From: Acidiferrum sp963764675
GTDB lineage: Bacteria > Acidobacteriota > Terriglobia > Acidiferrales > UBA7541
Assembly (NCBI GenBank): GCA_963764675.1
Contig: CAVXTQ010000010.1
Location: 62,001 to 126,000, forward strand
Length of the DNA: 64,000 bases
Direction: 5' to 3'
The position numbers and the translations under genes were made by a program. Numbering within the stretch: the first letter of the stretch is position 1; every line of letters starts with the position of its first letter. This document shows, piece by piece, positions 46,526-55,613 of this stretch. Under the pieces are notes generated by a model. It did not search any database. It was not told the origin of the DNA and was given only the letters and a program-made list of their open reading frames with translations.

Positions 46526-49500
46526 TCAGTAAATTAGTTTCAGCGAGAGCTGGATTTGCCGCGACGTTCCCGCCGTCTTGCTAATGAGTCCAAAGCCGGT
46601 GCCGAGCACGGTGTTGGACGGCAGACCGAAATTCACGATATTGAACACGTTGAAGAATTCCGCACGAAACTCCAGGATACCTAGCTCATTTTTTCCGCGC
46701 CGGCCGAAGGACGTGTCCTTGATCAACGCCACGTCCAAGTTGTGAAAGGCGGGCCCGCGGAAAGTGTCGCGGCCCAGCGTACCGAAGCGGCCCTGGTTGG
46801 GGCCCGTTCCTCCCGGCACATTGATCGGAATCGAAAAGAGAGAGCTGTTGTTCGCGCCCAGGCCGAAATAATCCTCGCGCGTCGACCGGCTCGTGGAGAA
46901 ATCGGGCATCGAGACTAGATCCGGGCGATCCGTGGCGCCCGCGCCAACACCGGTTTGCTGGATTCCGGAGTAGACACTAAATGGCGATCCGCTCGTCAGC
47001 GTGGTGATATTCAGTAATTGCCATCCGCTGGTCACATGCTTGTTCAAGCCTTGGAGAAAACCCACGCGGTCGAACGGCAGCGCTTGAATCACACTCAAAG
47101 TGAATACATGCCTCACGTCAAACGTGGAGGGCCCCTTGTCAGCCTCCGGGTCGAAAGGATTCTGGGGCAGTGTCTGCAAGATCGTGCCCGCATTTGCGGG
47201 TAGCCCGCCGAGCACCGCGCTGGTGTCGTCGATCGACTTGGAAAATGTATAGCTGGCTTGCAAGCTCAAGCCGATTCGGGCGTACGTGTCGCTGACGCTG
47301 GTTTGCAAAGCGTGATAGCTGGAATGAGAGCTGTTAGTCATGATCGCTTCCGGTCCAAAACCACCGATCGCGTGCCCTGCGGAATTGAACTGCGTAAAGT
47401 GAGCGAACTCCGGATCGGCGCCCGCATAACCGTTTGGTGAGAAAACGCTGGCCAGATGGACTCCCGCCGTGCCAACGTAGGAAATGTTCAACTTCACGCC
47501 GCCAAAATCCTGATCGACGCCCGCCGTATATGTCGCAATGTAGCCGTTGCGAAAATTTCGTGAGATCGACCCGGTGTTGAACAGTTGCACTTCATGCCCC
47601 GGCGTGATCGCAGCTAGATCGTCTTGAAATCGCTGCAAATCGACCTGTGTGTTCGCAGCCACTTGCGAACTGTCTCCTCCTGGGAACAGCGGTTGGCCCT
47701 GCGTGTTGTACACGGTGGGAAGAGTCACGGGAGCAATCGTGTTTTGAAACGGCACCGGAGCATCCTTCAACGCCGTGATCAGAGGCTGAAAAATCAAGGG
47801 AAACGAGCCAGTCACGAAATTGTCTTGCCACAGGTTGGGAAGAATCGTGGTGATCGCGCCGCCGGCATGGAGCGTAGTGTGCTTGGTCACGCCGTAATCC
47901 ACCGAGACTCGCGGCCCCCAGCCGTTGCGATCCAGCGGATATACGGGCTGCGGATTGTAGAGGTAAATCTGGGTGGCGCCGGGAGTGAAGAACGAAGCGG
48001 GCTTGCCATCCGGGCCGATCGGTTCGATAACCGAGGTGCGATTCTTGGCTTCCTTGATGCGGGTATTCAAGTCGTAGCGCAAACCGTAGTTGATGCTCAG
48101 ACGCGAGGTGGTTTTCCAGGTGTCTTGAAAATAAAAGTTGTACGCCTCGCGCCGAACCGCGGCCTCGTCAAATCGATTGCCGCCTGGCGTCGAACCCTCC
48201 AGAGCGCTCACGGTATATGAGTACGGCGTGGCCGTCAGCAAACCGGTAAGCGCATCGGGCAGCGGGTCACCAGGCTGAATGTTGTGCAGGCCGCTTGCCG
48301 AGGTGATCAGTACGGGTGAGTAGGCCGTTCCTCCGCCAAACGAATAGAGCCCGTTCGGGTTGGTGCCGAAAATCGTAGCATCTTTGTTCAGCCGAATTTC
48401 TGCTCCCCACTTAAAAGTGTGCGAGCTGTGCGAGTAGATCATGTCGTGCTTGAACTGATAGACATTGCCGAAGGATCCGAAGATCGAGCCGTCCGCGGTG
48501 TTGAAGCCTTCGAAAAGGCCGTCGCCGTAGGCCATCGCCGGGTCGGTGTGATTCGCCGCGGGGAAAGTCGGCGTGCTACGAATGTAGCCGAACGCGGTTG
48601 TGAAACTCAGGTGCGGTGAGATCGTGCGCGAATACTTGACCGCGGCGTTTCGCTGGTGATCGAAGAAGTTCACGCCAAACGTTGGATCGATCGCGGTCTG
48701 ATCCGGGTTCGTCGTCGGACCGTTCACCTGATTCAGGCTGAAGCGCGTAAACAGTGTCGCCTTGTCCGAAATCTTGTGATCGATGCGCACTGAGAATTGA
48801 TCGGTATTCGTCACCACCTTTGAGGAAGCGGCGTAGGTGCGGGGGCCGTAGGGCCCCTGCGGCTCGTTCGGCAGCGGATAGCGCGCCAGCAGCGGCGCGA
48901 TCGCGGGGCTCACCGGAACAGTCAACGTGTCGCCGGGGAACGTAGTCGTGTCGATTCCTTGGCGCTCCGCGGCCGTCGGAACGGAGAAAACTTGTGTTGT
49001 GCCTAGGACCTGCCGGAAGCCCTGATACTCGCCGAAGTAAAACGTCTTGCCGCGGCCGTCGTAGAGTCCGGGGAGGACTACCGGGCCGCCGTTGGTCACG
49101 CCAAATTCGTTCCGCGCGAACGGCGGAATGCGCCGCGGGTCGATTTCGCTCGTGTGATCGAAAAAGTTGCGCGCGTCGAATGCGGCGTTGCGGACAAATT
49201 CAAAAGCGCTGCCGTGCACCTGATTGCTTCCGGATTTCGTGATCACATTCGTGAAACCAGCCGCGCCGTGACCAATCTCCGCGGGCATCACCCCGAAGCT
49301 GGATTGCACCTCTTGAATGGCGTCGACGTTGAAGTTGGCGAAGGTCGCGCCGCCCAATTCCGGGTCCGTGGTGTCCGCTCCGTCGATCGCAAAAACGGCC
49401 GCGACGCCGCGCTGTCCGTTCACCGCAAACTGCTGCGTAAAATTCGCGGCGCCATTGGTGTCCGTCATGGTGCCGGCGGCCAGCAGCAGCAGCTTGCTGA

Positions 49501-49957
49501 AGTCGCGCTCGTTCAGCGGCAGGCTCGACACTTCTTCACTCGAAAGATGCTCGCCGCCGCTTGCCTGTGACGCTCCGCCTTGCCCCGGCGTCAAGACGCG
49601 GACGATTTGCTCTTGCGCGGATAGCTCCAGCCCAGCGGTGAGTGCGGCATTCTCGCCGACGACGAAAGGCGCTGCGGCTTTCCACTCTTTGCCGCCGGCT
49701 CTGACGCTGAGCGTGTAGTTCCCTGCGGGAATTTCGGTAAACGTGAACTCCCCGCTCGCCGACGCTTTGGCGCTGCGCTCGCTCGCGTCACCCGCGGTGG
49801 AGCGCAGTGTAACGGTGACCTCGGCTACGGGATTTCCCGCCGCATCGCGCAACACACCTCTCCACGCGGAGCCCGGCGCGGTCCGGCCGAGAGGAGCCAT
49901 AATCACGAGCGAAAGAAGACAAAGCGAGCGCGCCACAACACGGAGGCCTGCGGACAT
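46526..49957 (-). CDS. TonB-dependent receptor with carboxypeptidase regulatory-like domain (Oar-like)
   Basis: 1143 aa. Signal peptide (SLCLLSLVIMAPLG), then a carboxypeptidase-regulatory Ig-like domain (WRGVLRDAAGNPVAEVTVTL, FTEIPAGNYTLSV), a plug domain (LPLNERDFSKLLLLA, FAVNGQRGVAAVFAIDGADT, GFTNVITKSGSN) and a long barrel. The end shows the typical FNIVNFGLPSN and IQLSLKLIY, with a terminal aromatic. These proteins are characteristic of Acidobacteria, transport or bind large substrates at the outer membrane, and depend on TonB. Monocistronic and divergent from the Tat oxidoreductase. Confidence 0.95.
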   Translation of the reverse strand: MSAGLRVVARSLCLLSLVIMAPLGRTAPGSAWRGVLRDAAGNPVAEVTVTLRSTAGDASERSAKASASGEFTFTEIPAGNYTLSVRAGGKEWKAAAPFVVGENAALTAGLELSAQEQIVRVLTPGQGGASQASGGEHLSSEEVSSLPLNERDFSKLLLLAAGTMTDTNGAANFTQQFAVNGQRGVAAVFAIDGADTTDPELGGATFANFNVDAIQEVQSSFGVMPAEIGHGAAGFTNVITKSGSNQVHGSAFEFVRNAAFDARNFFDHTSEIDPRRIPPFARNEFGVTNGGPVVLPGLYDGRGKTFYFGEYQGFRQVLGTTQVFSVPTAAERQGIDTTTFPGDTLTVPVSPAIAPLLARYPLPNEPQGPYGPRTYAASSKVVTNTDQFSVRIDHKISDKATLFTRFSLNQVNGPTTNPDQTAIDPTFGVNFFDHQRNAAVKYSRTISPHLSFTTAFGYIRSTPTFPAANHTDPAMAYGDGLFEGFNTADGSIFGSFGNVYQFKHDMIYSHSSHTFKWGAEIRLNKDATIFGTNPNGLYSFGGGTAYSPVLITSASGLHNIQPGDPLPDALTGLLTATPYSYTVSALEGSTPGGNRFDEAAVRREAYNFYFQDTWKTTSRLSINYGLRYDLNTRIKEAKNRTSVIEPIGPDGKPASFFTPGATQIYLYNPQPVYPLDRNGWGPRVSVDYGVTKHTTLHAGGAITTILPNLWQDNFVTGSFPLIFQPLITALKDAPVPFQNTIAPVTLPTVYNTQGQPLFPGGDSSQVAANTQVDLQRFQDDLAAITPGHEVQLFNTGSISRNFRNGYIATYTAGVDQDFGGVKLNISYVGTAGVHLASVFSPNGYAGADPEFAHFTQFNSAGHAIGGFGPEAIMTNSSHSSYHALQTSVSDTYARIGLSLQASYTFSKSIDDTSAVLGGLPANAGTILQTLPQNPFDPEADKGPSTFDVRHVFTLSVIQALPFDRVGFLQGLNKHVTSGWQLLNITTLTSGSPFSVYSGIQQTGVGAGATDRPDLVSMPDFSTSRSTREDYFGLGANNSSLFSIPINVPGGTGPNQGRFGTLGRDTFRGPAFHNLDVALIKDTSFGRRGKNELGILEFRAEFFNVFNIVNFGLPSNTVLGTGFGLISKTAGTSRQIQLSLKLIY

Positions 49958-50108
49958 GGCATGAGATTATAGCTAGAAGCGCGGCGGACCTTCGCGTTTT
50001 CCGCTTCATCGCGTTACATACCCCAAAATCGCGGTTACGCCGTGCAATTGGTGGTCGCAAACGATTGCCGGACGGGTGATAATGTCGCCCGGCGCAAGGG
50101 AGATGCGG

Positions 50109-51647
50109 ATGAGCGAGAAGAAAATGATTTCGCGGCGTGGTTTTCTCACCAACGTCGCTGCCACCGGTGTGGCACTTACAATCGTGCCGCGGCGCGTGCT
50201 AGGGCGAGGATTTATTCCTCCGAGCGACATGCTCAACATCGCGGGTGTCGGCGTCGGCGGCATGGGCCACTCCAACCTGATCAATCTCTCCAGCCAGAAC
50301 ATCGTCGCGCTGTGCGACGTCGATTGGGGCTACGCCGGAAAGTCTCTCGATCACCTCGATGACGACATCCAGCGCCTGAAAACGCGCCTCGATCAGCCCA
50401 CGCCCGAACCGAAGCCTGGCGAGCCACCCATCGAATTCGATCGCGTCAGAGCGAAAGTGCGCCTCGACGGCATGATCCAGCTGCAAGGCAAATTGCCGAC
50501 GGCGAAGCACTATCAGGACTATCGCGACATGCTTGAGCATCAGAAGGACATCGATGCCATTTTCGTTGCCACTCCGGATCATATGCACGCCACCATCGCG
50601 GCTGCCGCCATGGATCTCGGCAAACACGTCTACGTGCAAAAGCCGCTGACGTGGTCCGTCGAGGAAGCGCGCCGCCTCTCGCGCCGCGCCAAGGAAACCA
50701 AAGTCGCCACGCAAATGGGCAACCAAGGGCATTCTCTCGACGACGCGCGCCTTACCGTCGAGTACGTCCAAGCCGGCGCGATCGGCGAAGTGCGCGAAGT
50801 GCACATCTGGACCAACCGGCCGCTGGGCTATTGGCCGCAAGGCGTTCCTCGCCCCGAAGCGCCAAAGGACTCTGTCGATAGTCTCGGTTGGAGCGGCCGC
50901 AATGTGAACCAGCGTCTCGCCGCCGCGCTGGTGGGCTCGTATCCCGTTCCGGAAACACTTAAGTGGGATCTTTTTCTGGGTGTTGCGCCGGTTGTCGAGT
51001 ATCACCCCATCTATCACCCATTCAATTGGCGCGGCTGGGTGGATTGGGGCATGGGCGCGCTCGGCGATATGGGCGCGCACCTGATCGACCATTCCATGTG
51101 GGCGCTCAACTTGGGATTTCCAACCACCGTCGAGACCGTGTCGACGCCGTTCAACGGCGCTTCCTATCCGCTCGCTACGCAAACGTTCTACGACTTTCCC
51201 GCGCGCGGCTCCATGCCTCCCGTGAAGCTCACCTGGTACGACGGCGGCCTGCTGCCGCCGAAGCCCGTTGAGCTCGGCGAAGAAGAGCTGAGCAAGGAGG
51301 GTGGCGCCCTGCTGATCGGCAGCAAGGGCAAGTTGCTGCACGAAACCTACGGTCTCCGTCCGCGCCTTCTGCCCAAGTCGCTCCACGAATCGTACGGCAA
51401 GCCGCCGCAGAAACTTCCGCGCATCGAAAAGCAAGACCACGAGATGAACTGGGTCGCCGCCGCCAAAGGCAAAGCCGAAGCCTCCTGCCCGTTCGAGTAC
51501 GCTTCCCGCCTCACGGAGGTCATGCTCCTCGGCGTGGTGGCGCTGCGCGCCGGAAAGAAAATCGAATACGACGGCGTCAACATGCGCGTCACCAACGTCG
51601 CCGCAGCCAACGACTATCTAACCCGCCAGTACCGCCAAGGCTGGTAA
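50109..51647 (+). CDS. Tat-exported Gfo/Idh/MocA-family oxidoreductase
   Basis: ATG 50109 has AAGGGAG upstream and gives a twin-arginine leader (MISRRGFLTNVAATGVAL). 512 aa. The Rossmann fold follows (MLNIAGVGVGGMGHSNLI), with DAIFVATPDHMHA and the family motif HVYVQKPLTWSVEEA (EKP-type, here QKP). The C terminus, long for the family, has YHPFNWRGWVDWGMGALGDMGAHL. Periplasmic sugar or inositol dehydrogenase of the type expanded in Planctomycetes and Acidobacteria. Substrate unknown. Confidence 0.94.
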   Translation: MSEKKMISRRGFLTNVAATGVALTIVPRRVLGRGFIPPSDMLNIAGVGVGGMGHSNLINLSSQNIVALCDVDWGYAGKSLDHLDDDIQRLKTRLDQPTPEPKPGEPPIEFDRVRAKVRLDGMIQLQGKLPTAKHYQDYRDMLEHQKDIDAIFVATPDHMHATIAAAAMDLGKHVYVQKPLTWSVEEARRLSRRAKETKVATQMGNQGHSLDDARLTVEYVQAGAIGEVREVHIWTNRPLGYWPQGVPRPEAPKDSVDSLGWSGRNVNQRLAAALVGSYPVPETLKWDLFLGVAPVVEYHPIYHPFNWRGWVDWGMGALGDMGAHLIDHSMWALNLGFPTTVETVSTPFNGASYPLATQTFYDFPARGSMPPVKLTWYDGGLLPPKPVELGEEELSKEGGALLIGSKGKLLHETYGLRPRLLPKSLHESYGKPPQKLPRIEKQDHEMNWVAAAKGKAEASCPFEYASRLTEVMLLGVVALRAGKKIEYDGVNMRVTNVAAANDYLTRQYRQGW

Positions 51648-51711
51648 GGCGGACGCTCATGCGGAGAGTCTCCTCTGCTATCATCCCCGCGCGGTACCGG
51701 ACGGGGGCGCG

Positions 51712-52998
51712 ATGAGTTTTGTCCAGAGGCTCGGCGAGATTCGCGAGGGCTTCGAGCGGCCCTTCTGGGTCGCCAACATCACGGAGATTTTCGAGCGCCT
51801 CTCCTACTACGGAGCTTTCTCCTCCCTTGCTGTCTATCTGCAGGAAAAGCTCAACTTTTCCACCGAGCAGACAGGCACGCTCACCGGAATATTCGGCGGC
51901 ATGGTGTGGTTTCTCGCGATCTTTGGCGGTGCCATCGCCGACCGCTTGGGCTTCCGCCGCGCTCTCTCGCTCGCGTATTTGATCCTCGCCGGAGCATATT
52001 TCCTGATCGGCTCGATCGGCGCTTCGTGGCTCGCGCCGATTCGCAATGCGGTTCCGCTGGGTCTTTTCGTCGGCTGCATCTTGATTCTTCCGGCCCTCGG
52101 AGTTGCGCTCGTCAAGCCTTGCGTCGTGGGCACCACAGCGCGCGCCTCGAAAGAGAATGTCCGATCGATCGGCTATTCGATTTACTACACGATGGTGAAC
52201 ATCGGCAGCGCCGCGGGTCCCTATATCGCCGACTGGGCGCATCAGAAGCTGGGAATCGAGCGAGTCTTCTTCGTTTCGGCGCTGAGTGTGTTCGCCATGT
52301 TTTTTCTGGTGCTGCTGTTCTTTCGCGAGCCAAAGCGAGCCGCCGGCGAGCCCGCGCCCAGCATTTCCATAACGCTGCGCAATTTCCTGGTCGTCCTGGG
52401 AAATCCCAAGTTCATGCTGTTCTTGCTGATTTTCACCGGCTATTGGATCGTGTATTGGCAGCAGTTCATCACGTTGCCTGGCTACATTCATGCTTATATC
52501 GACCCCAACGCTCGTGTCGAGCGAATCCTGATCACCGACGCGGTCGCGGTCATAGCCTTGACGCTGCTGCTGAACTATCTGACGCTGAAGGTTCCCGCGT
52601 TTCGCGCCATCATCCTGGGGACTCTAATCAGCGCGGTGTCATGGTTGGTTTTGGCATTTCATCCGGCGGTGTGGACTTGCTACGTGGCAATCTTCGTGCT
52701 GGCCATCGGCGAAATCGTTCATCAGCCTCGCTACTACGAATATATTTCCCGGCTCGCTCCTCCGGGCCAGCAAGGCACATACATGGGCTTTGCATTTCTG
52801 CCGCTCGGGATCGGCTCGCTGGTCGGTGGCTGGTTTGGCGGACGTGTGATGCATCACTTCGGCGAGGTGGCGCACCATCCGGAACAAGCCTGGTGGGTGT
52901 TCACTGGGGTCGGAGTGCTGACGGCACTATTGTTATTGATCTACGATCGCACGGTTAAGCCGAGTTCCCCGGACTCGTCTCAGCAAGCAGTCTCGTAG
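51712..52998 (+). CDS. POT/MFS family peptide transporter
   Basis: 428 aa, about 12 transmembrane helices. The N-terminal ITEIFERLSYYGAFS matches the ExxERFxYYG motif of proton-coupled oligopeptide transporters, with GIFGGMVWFLAIFGGAIADR on the first loop. TIYYTMVN-type and PRYYEYISRLAP segments also fit. The inner-membrane carrier would import di- and tripeptides, or a related substrate, with protons. It starts 64 bases after the oxidoreductase in the same direction. Shorter than most POT proteins (450-600 aa). Confidence 0.85.
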   Translation: MSFVQRLGEIREGFERPFWVANITEIFERLSYYGAFSSLAVYLQEKLNFSTEQTGTLTGIFGGMVWFLAIFGGAIADRLGFRRALSLAYLILAGAYFLIGSIGASWLAPIRNAVPLGLFVGCILILPALGVALVKPCVVGTTARASKENVRSIGYSIYYTMVNIGSAAGPYIADWAHQKLGIERVFFVSALSVFAMFFLVLLFFREPKRAAGEPAPSISITLRNFLVVLGNPKFMLFLLIFTGYWIVYWQQFITLPGYIHAYIDPNARVERILITDAVAVIALTLLLNYLTLKVPAFRAIILGTLISAVSWLVLAFHPAVWTCYVAIFVLAIGEIVHQPRYYEYISRLAPPGQQGTYMGFAFLPLGIGSLVGGWFGGRVMHHFGEVAHHPEQAWWVFTGVGVLTALLLLIYDRTVKPSSPDSSQQAVS

Positions 52999-53058
52999 AT
53001 GTCTGCAAGATATCGGATCGACGTCAGGGTTTTTCAGACTGTCGACTGTAAGCCGCCG

Positions 53059-53541
53059 TCAATTCACCATGCGCCGCAGAGAGTCGAGGGTGTCGCGGGC
53101 GAGCGCGTAGCGCGGCTCGATCTCTAGCGCTTGCTGAAAGCATTCGATGGCGCGGGCGTACATCTCTTTGCCGAGATAAGCGCGGCCAAGATTGTAATGC
53201 GGGAAGTGGCGCGGCTCGTAGCGCTGCGCTTCAACGGCGCGCTCGAGCCAGGGGATCGCATCATCGAAGCGATTCATCTCGATCAGGTAGGCGCCAATGT
53301 CGTTGTAGGGATTCCCGAACTCGGGATCGATTTCGATGGCCAGCTTGCACTCGGCGATGGCCTGGTCGAGCTTCCCCTGAAAATGATACGTCCAGCCCAG
53401 AAAAGTGTGCGCTTCCGCAGTGGGATGTAAGTCCAGCGACGACCGGTAAAGCTCTACGGCACGGTCGTAGTCGCCCTCCATCTGTGCCTGATAGGCGTCC
53501 TGCAGCACTTCCCAAGCGCGCGACAACGTTTCCTGACTCAT
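53059..53541 (-). CDS. TPR-repeat protein
   Basis: 160 aa made of four consecutive tetratricopeptide repeats: DAYQAQMEGDYDRAVELYRS, LHPTAEAHTFLGWTYHFQGK, IDPEFGNPYNDIGAYLIEMN and FPHYNLGRAYLGKEMYARAI. No signal peptide or other domain, so it is a cytoplasmic scaffold. Divergent from the cytochrome c gene. Partner unknown. Confidence 0.88.
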   Translation of the reverse strand: MSQETLSRAWEVLQDAYQAQMEGDYDRAVELYRSSLDLHPTAEAHTFLGWTYHFQGKLDQAIAECKLAIEIDPEFGNPYNDIGAYLIEMNRFDDAIPWLERAVEAQRYEPRHFPHYNLGRAYLGKEMYARAIECFQQALEIEPRYALARDTLDSLRRMVN

Positions 53542-53700
53542 GATTTACGATTGTTAGCACACGGTTTCGCACGGGTCAAAAGTACGAAAGTCTAGTGGGT
53601 GCCCAGGGTGAACCTGTCCTTTGTGCCGGGTTGGGAGTGGAAATCTGGCTCCTAAACAGAGAGAATGGGAACAACCTTTTAAGGCAGTCCAGGGGGAACA

Positions 53701-54075
53701 GTGAACCATACTCTTATCGTTCTTGGTGTTGCAGGACTGGCTGTGGCGGGAGCGGTTTTCGCGCAAGATCCGCCGGCCAAGGCCCCGGCAAAGAAATCGG
53801 CGTCGTCCGCAGCCGCCTCGGCGACCCGCGGCAAGGAAGTGTTCGACAAGAAATGCGGTGTATGTCACTACGCGGACAGCGATGCGAAAAAGATCGGCCC
53901 CGGCTTGAAGGGACTGTATAAGCGCGGGACGTTCACGGTGAACAACAACGGCAAAGTGACCGACGAATCGGTGAAAGCCTTCATCGAAAACGGCGACACG
54001 CTCATGCCACCCTTCAAAGATGTGCTGGAACAACCTCAAATCAAAGACGTAGTCGCGTACGTTAAGACGCTTTAG
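53701..54075 (+). CDS. Class I cytochrome c
   Basis: GTG 53701 follows AGGGGGA. Signal peptide (LIVLGVAGLAVAGAVFAQ), Lys/Ala/Pro-rich linker, then a single haem motif CGVCH, with KIGPGLKGLYKRG and the axial Met in DTLMPPFKD, as in mitochondrial-type class I cytochromes c. 124 aa. Periplasmic electron carrier for a terminal oxidase or other redox enzyme. A terminator hairpin follows 28 bases after the stop. Confidence 0.92.
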   Translation: MNHTLIVLGVAGLAVAGAVFAQDPPAKAPAKKSASSAAASATRGKEVFDKKCGVCHYADSDAKKIGPGLKGLYKRGTFTVNNNGKVTDESVKAFIENGDTLMPPFKDVLEQPQIKDVVAYVKTL

Positions 54076-54102
54076 ACTTCACAGCCCTCCACAAATTCAA
54101 AA

Positions 54103-54140
54103 GCCCTCCGGTGACGCGATACATCACGCAACCGGAGGGC
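54103..54140 (-). terminator. Terminator between cytochrome c and HU genes
   Basis: GCCCTCCGGT and ACCGGAGGGC form a perfect 10-bp stem around an 18-base loop that itself can pair (GTGA with TCAC). On the minus strand it is followed by TTTTGAATTT, so it mainly terminates the HU transcript, and it also lies just past the cytochrome stop. Confidence 0.65.
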
Positions 54141-54269
54141 AAACTTGGCTGAGACACATCCCCAGGTACCTAGCGTTTTACGGAATTAGCGACACCCAAT
54201 ATTTCACCCCGCAGGCGGGCCAATTCTCGTGCGCTGTGTTAGGCCCCAATTCCTCGCAGCAGGGGGAAT

Positions 54270-54560
54270 CTACTTGAGGACCGCATCCTTGAACGCCTTC
54301 GACGGGCGGAGGCGAACCACGGTCTTCGCTTTGATCTTGATCGCTTCACCAGTCTGTGGATTGCGACCCATGCGCGCCTTGCGGTGCGCCTTCACTGCGC
54401 GGCCGATTCCCGGAATCACGAACTTACCCGCGCTGCCTTTCGCTTCCTTTACGGCGAGCTTGAAGAGCTCTTCAAAGAAGAGCGCTGCGGTTTTCTTCGG
54501 CGTGCCGCACTTCTCGGCGATGTGCGACACGATCTTGGTCTTGCTCAGCGGCTTGGCCAT
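54270..54560 (-). CDS. hup: HU-family DNA-binding protein
   Basis: 96 aa. MAKPLSKTKIVSHIAEKCG, then FFEELFKLAVKEAKG, FVIPGIGRAVKAHRKARMGRNP and TVVRLRPSKAFKDAVL match HU; the beta-arm holds the GRNPQTGE hallmark. AGGAGG lies just before the ATG. A nucleoid-associated protein that bends DNA. Slightly Lys-rich N and C termini; normal length. It is monocistronic, with a hairpin terminator after it. Confidence 0.97.
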   Translation of the reverse strand: MAKPLSKTKIVSHIAEKCGTPKKTAALFFEELFKLAVKEAKGSAGKFVIPGIGRAVKAHRKARMGRNPQTGEAIKIKAKTVVRLRPSKAFKDAVLK

Positions 54561-54885
54561 CTATTTCTTATCCTCCTGATTTTTTAAGTGCACCCCGAGG
54601 TAATCGGGGCTAGCCGCGAGATTCTCCCCTCAAATTCAACGAAAAACTCGGGCCGTTCGGCACTATAGCCAAGGCATTCTGAGAACGCAAGGGGTAAGGC
54701 GTGAAAAAGGCCGAAAATACGCGCTATTTGTGAGCCTGGGCTGGAAAACGCCGCTAAAATTAGGGTTTTCCACACCTCCCAGCTAGCTCGGCTTCGATTT
54801 GACCGCGCTCAGAGCGCGTCCGGCGAGGGTGGCTGTTCGATATGGTATGCTCGGAAATTCTTTAGTAAACGAAGGAGCGATCGAC
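54561..54885. other. Divergent promoter region between HU and DUF169 genes
   Basis: 325 bases holding both promoters. An AT-rich stretch with TTTAAGTGCACC and GGCACTATAGC on the HU side could contain promoter elements, but none is certain. No gene is called; the in-frame ATG at 54799 for the next gene has no ribosome site. Confidence 0.4.
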
Positions 54886-55605
54886 ATGGGCGGGGTTGCG
54901 AATTGGAACGACCTGGAGCAGCGCCTCGGAGCTGCAGTGAAACTTGCGAGGCGGCCGGTGGCGGTGACGTTTCTGGATTCCGCGCCGGCAGATGTATCCA
55001 AGTTTTCGGGCACCGAGCCTTCCGGATGCAGCTTCTGGCGGCTGGCCGCGGCCGGTCAAGTCTTCTATACCGTACCGGAGAACCATTTCAATTGCGCCGT
55101 GGGCGCGTACACGCACAACATCGCGTTGTCTTCGGAGCGTGAAAAGGAAACCGAGCAGACGCTGAAGATGATGTTCGACATTGGCTACGTCAAACCGGAA
55201 GAGATTCCGCAGATTCCGCGCTTGTCGAGGGCGCCCGCGGCGATTCTGTATGCGCCGCTGGGAGAATCGCCGGTTGCGCCGGACGTTGTTTTGTTTGCGT
55301 GCAAGCCGGCGGCGGCGATGCTGCTGAACGAGGCGGCCAATCGAGCCGGCGTTGCCAGCGGCGCTCCAACACTGGGTCGCCCGACGTGCATGGCGCTGCC
55401 GGCATCACTGCAACACGGAGCTATCCTGAGCCTCGGCTGCATGGGCAACCGCGTGTACACGGGCCTCGCCGAGGATGAGATGTACCTGGTGCTGCGCGGG
55501 AAAGATCTCGCTGCGGTGGCGGATGCGCTTGGGATCATCACCAGCGCAAACGCTGCGTTGAACGACTACGCTCGCGGGCGCCGCGAGCAACTAGCGACGA
55601 TCTAA
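54886..55605 (+). CDS. DUF169 protein
   Basis: ATG 54886 has AAGGAG eight bases upstream. 239 aa with the DUF169 hallmark: VAVTFLDSAPADV, GCSFWRLAAAGQVFYTVPENHFNCAVGA, and later CKPAAAMLLNEAANRAG and LSLGCMGNRVYTG. Conserved cysteines in CSFWRL, NCAVG, CKPA, PTCMALP and GCMGN suggest a metal or cofactor site. The family is widespread in anaerobes and soil bacteria with no proven function. Cytoplasmic; convergent with the M20 peptidase gene. Confidence 0.9.
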   Translation: MGGVANWNDLEQRLGAAVKLARRPVAVTFLDSAPADVSKFSGTEPSGCSFWRLAAAGQVFYTVPENHFNCAVGAYTHNIALSSEREKETEQTLKMMFDIGYVKPEEIPQIPRLSRAPAAILYAPLGESPVAPDVVLFACKPAAAMLLNEAANRAGVASGAPTLGRPTCMALPASLQHGAILSLGCMGNRVYTGLAEDEMYLVLRGKDLAAVADALGIITSANAALNDYARGRREQLATI

Positions 55606-55613
55606 GTCGCGGA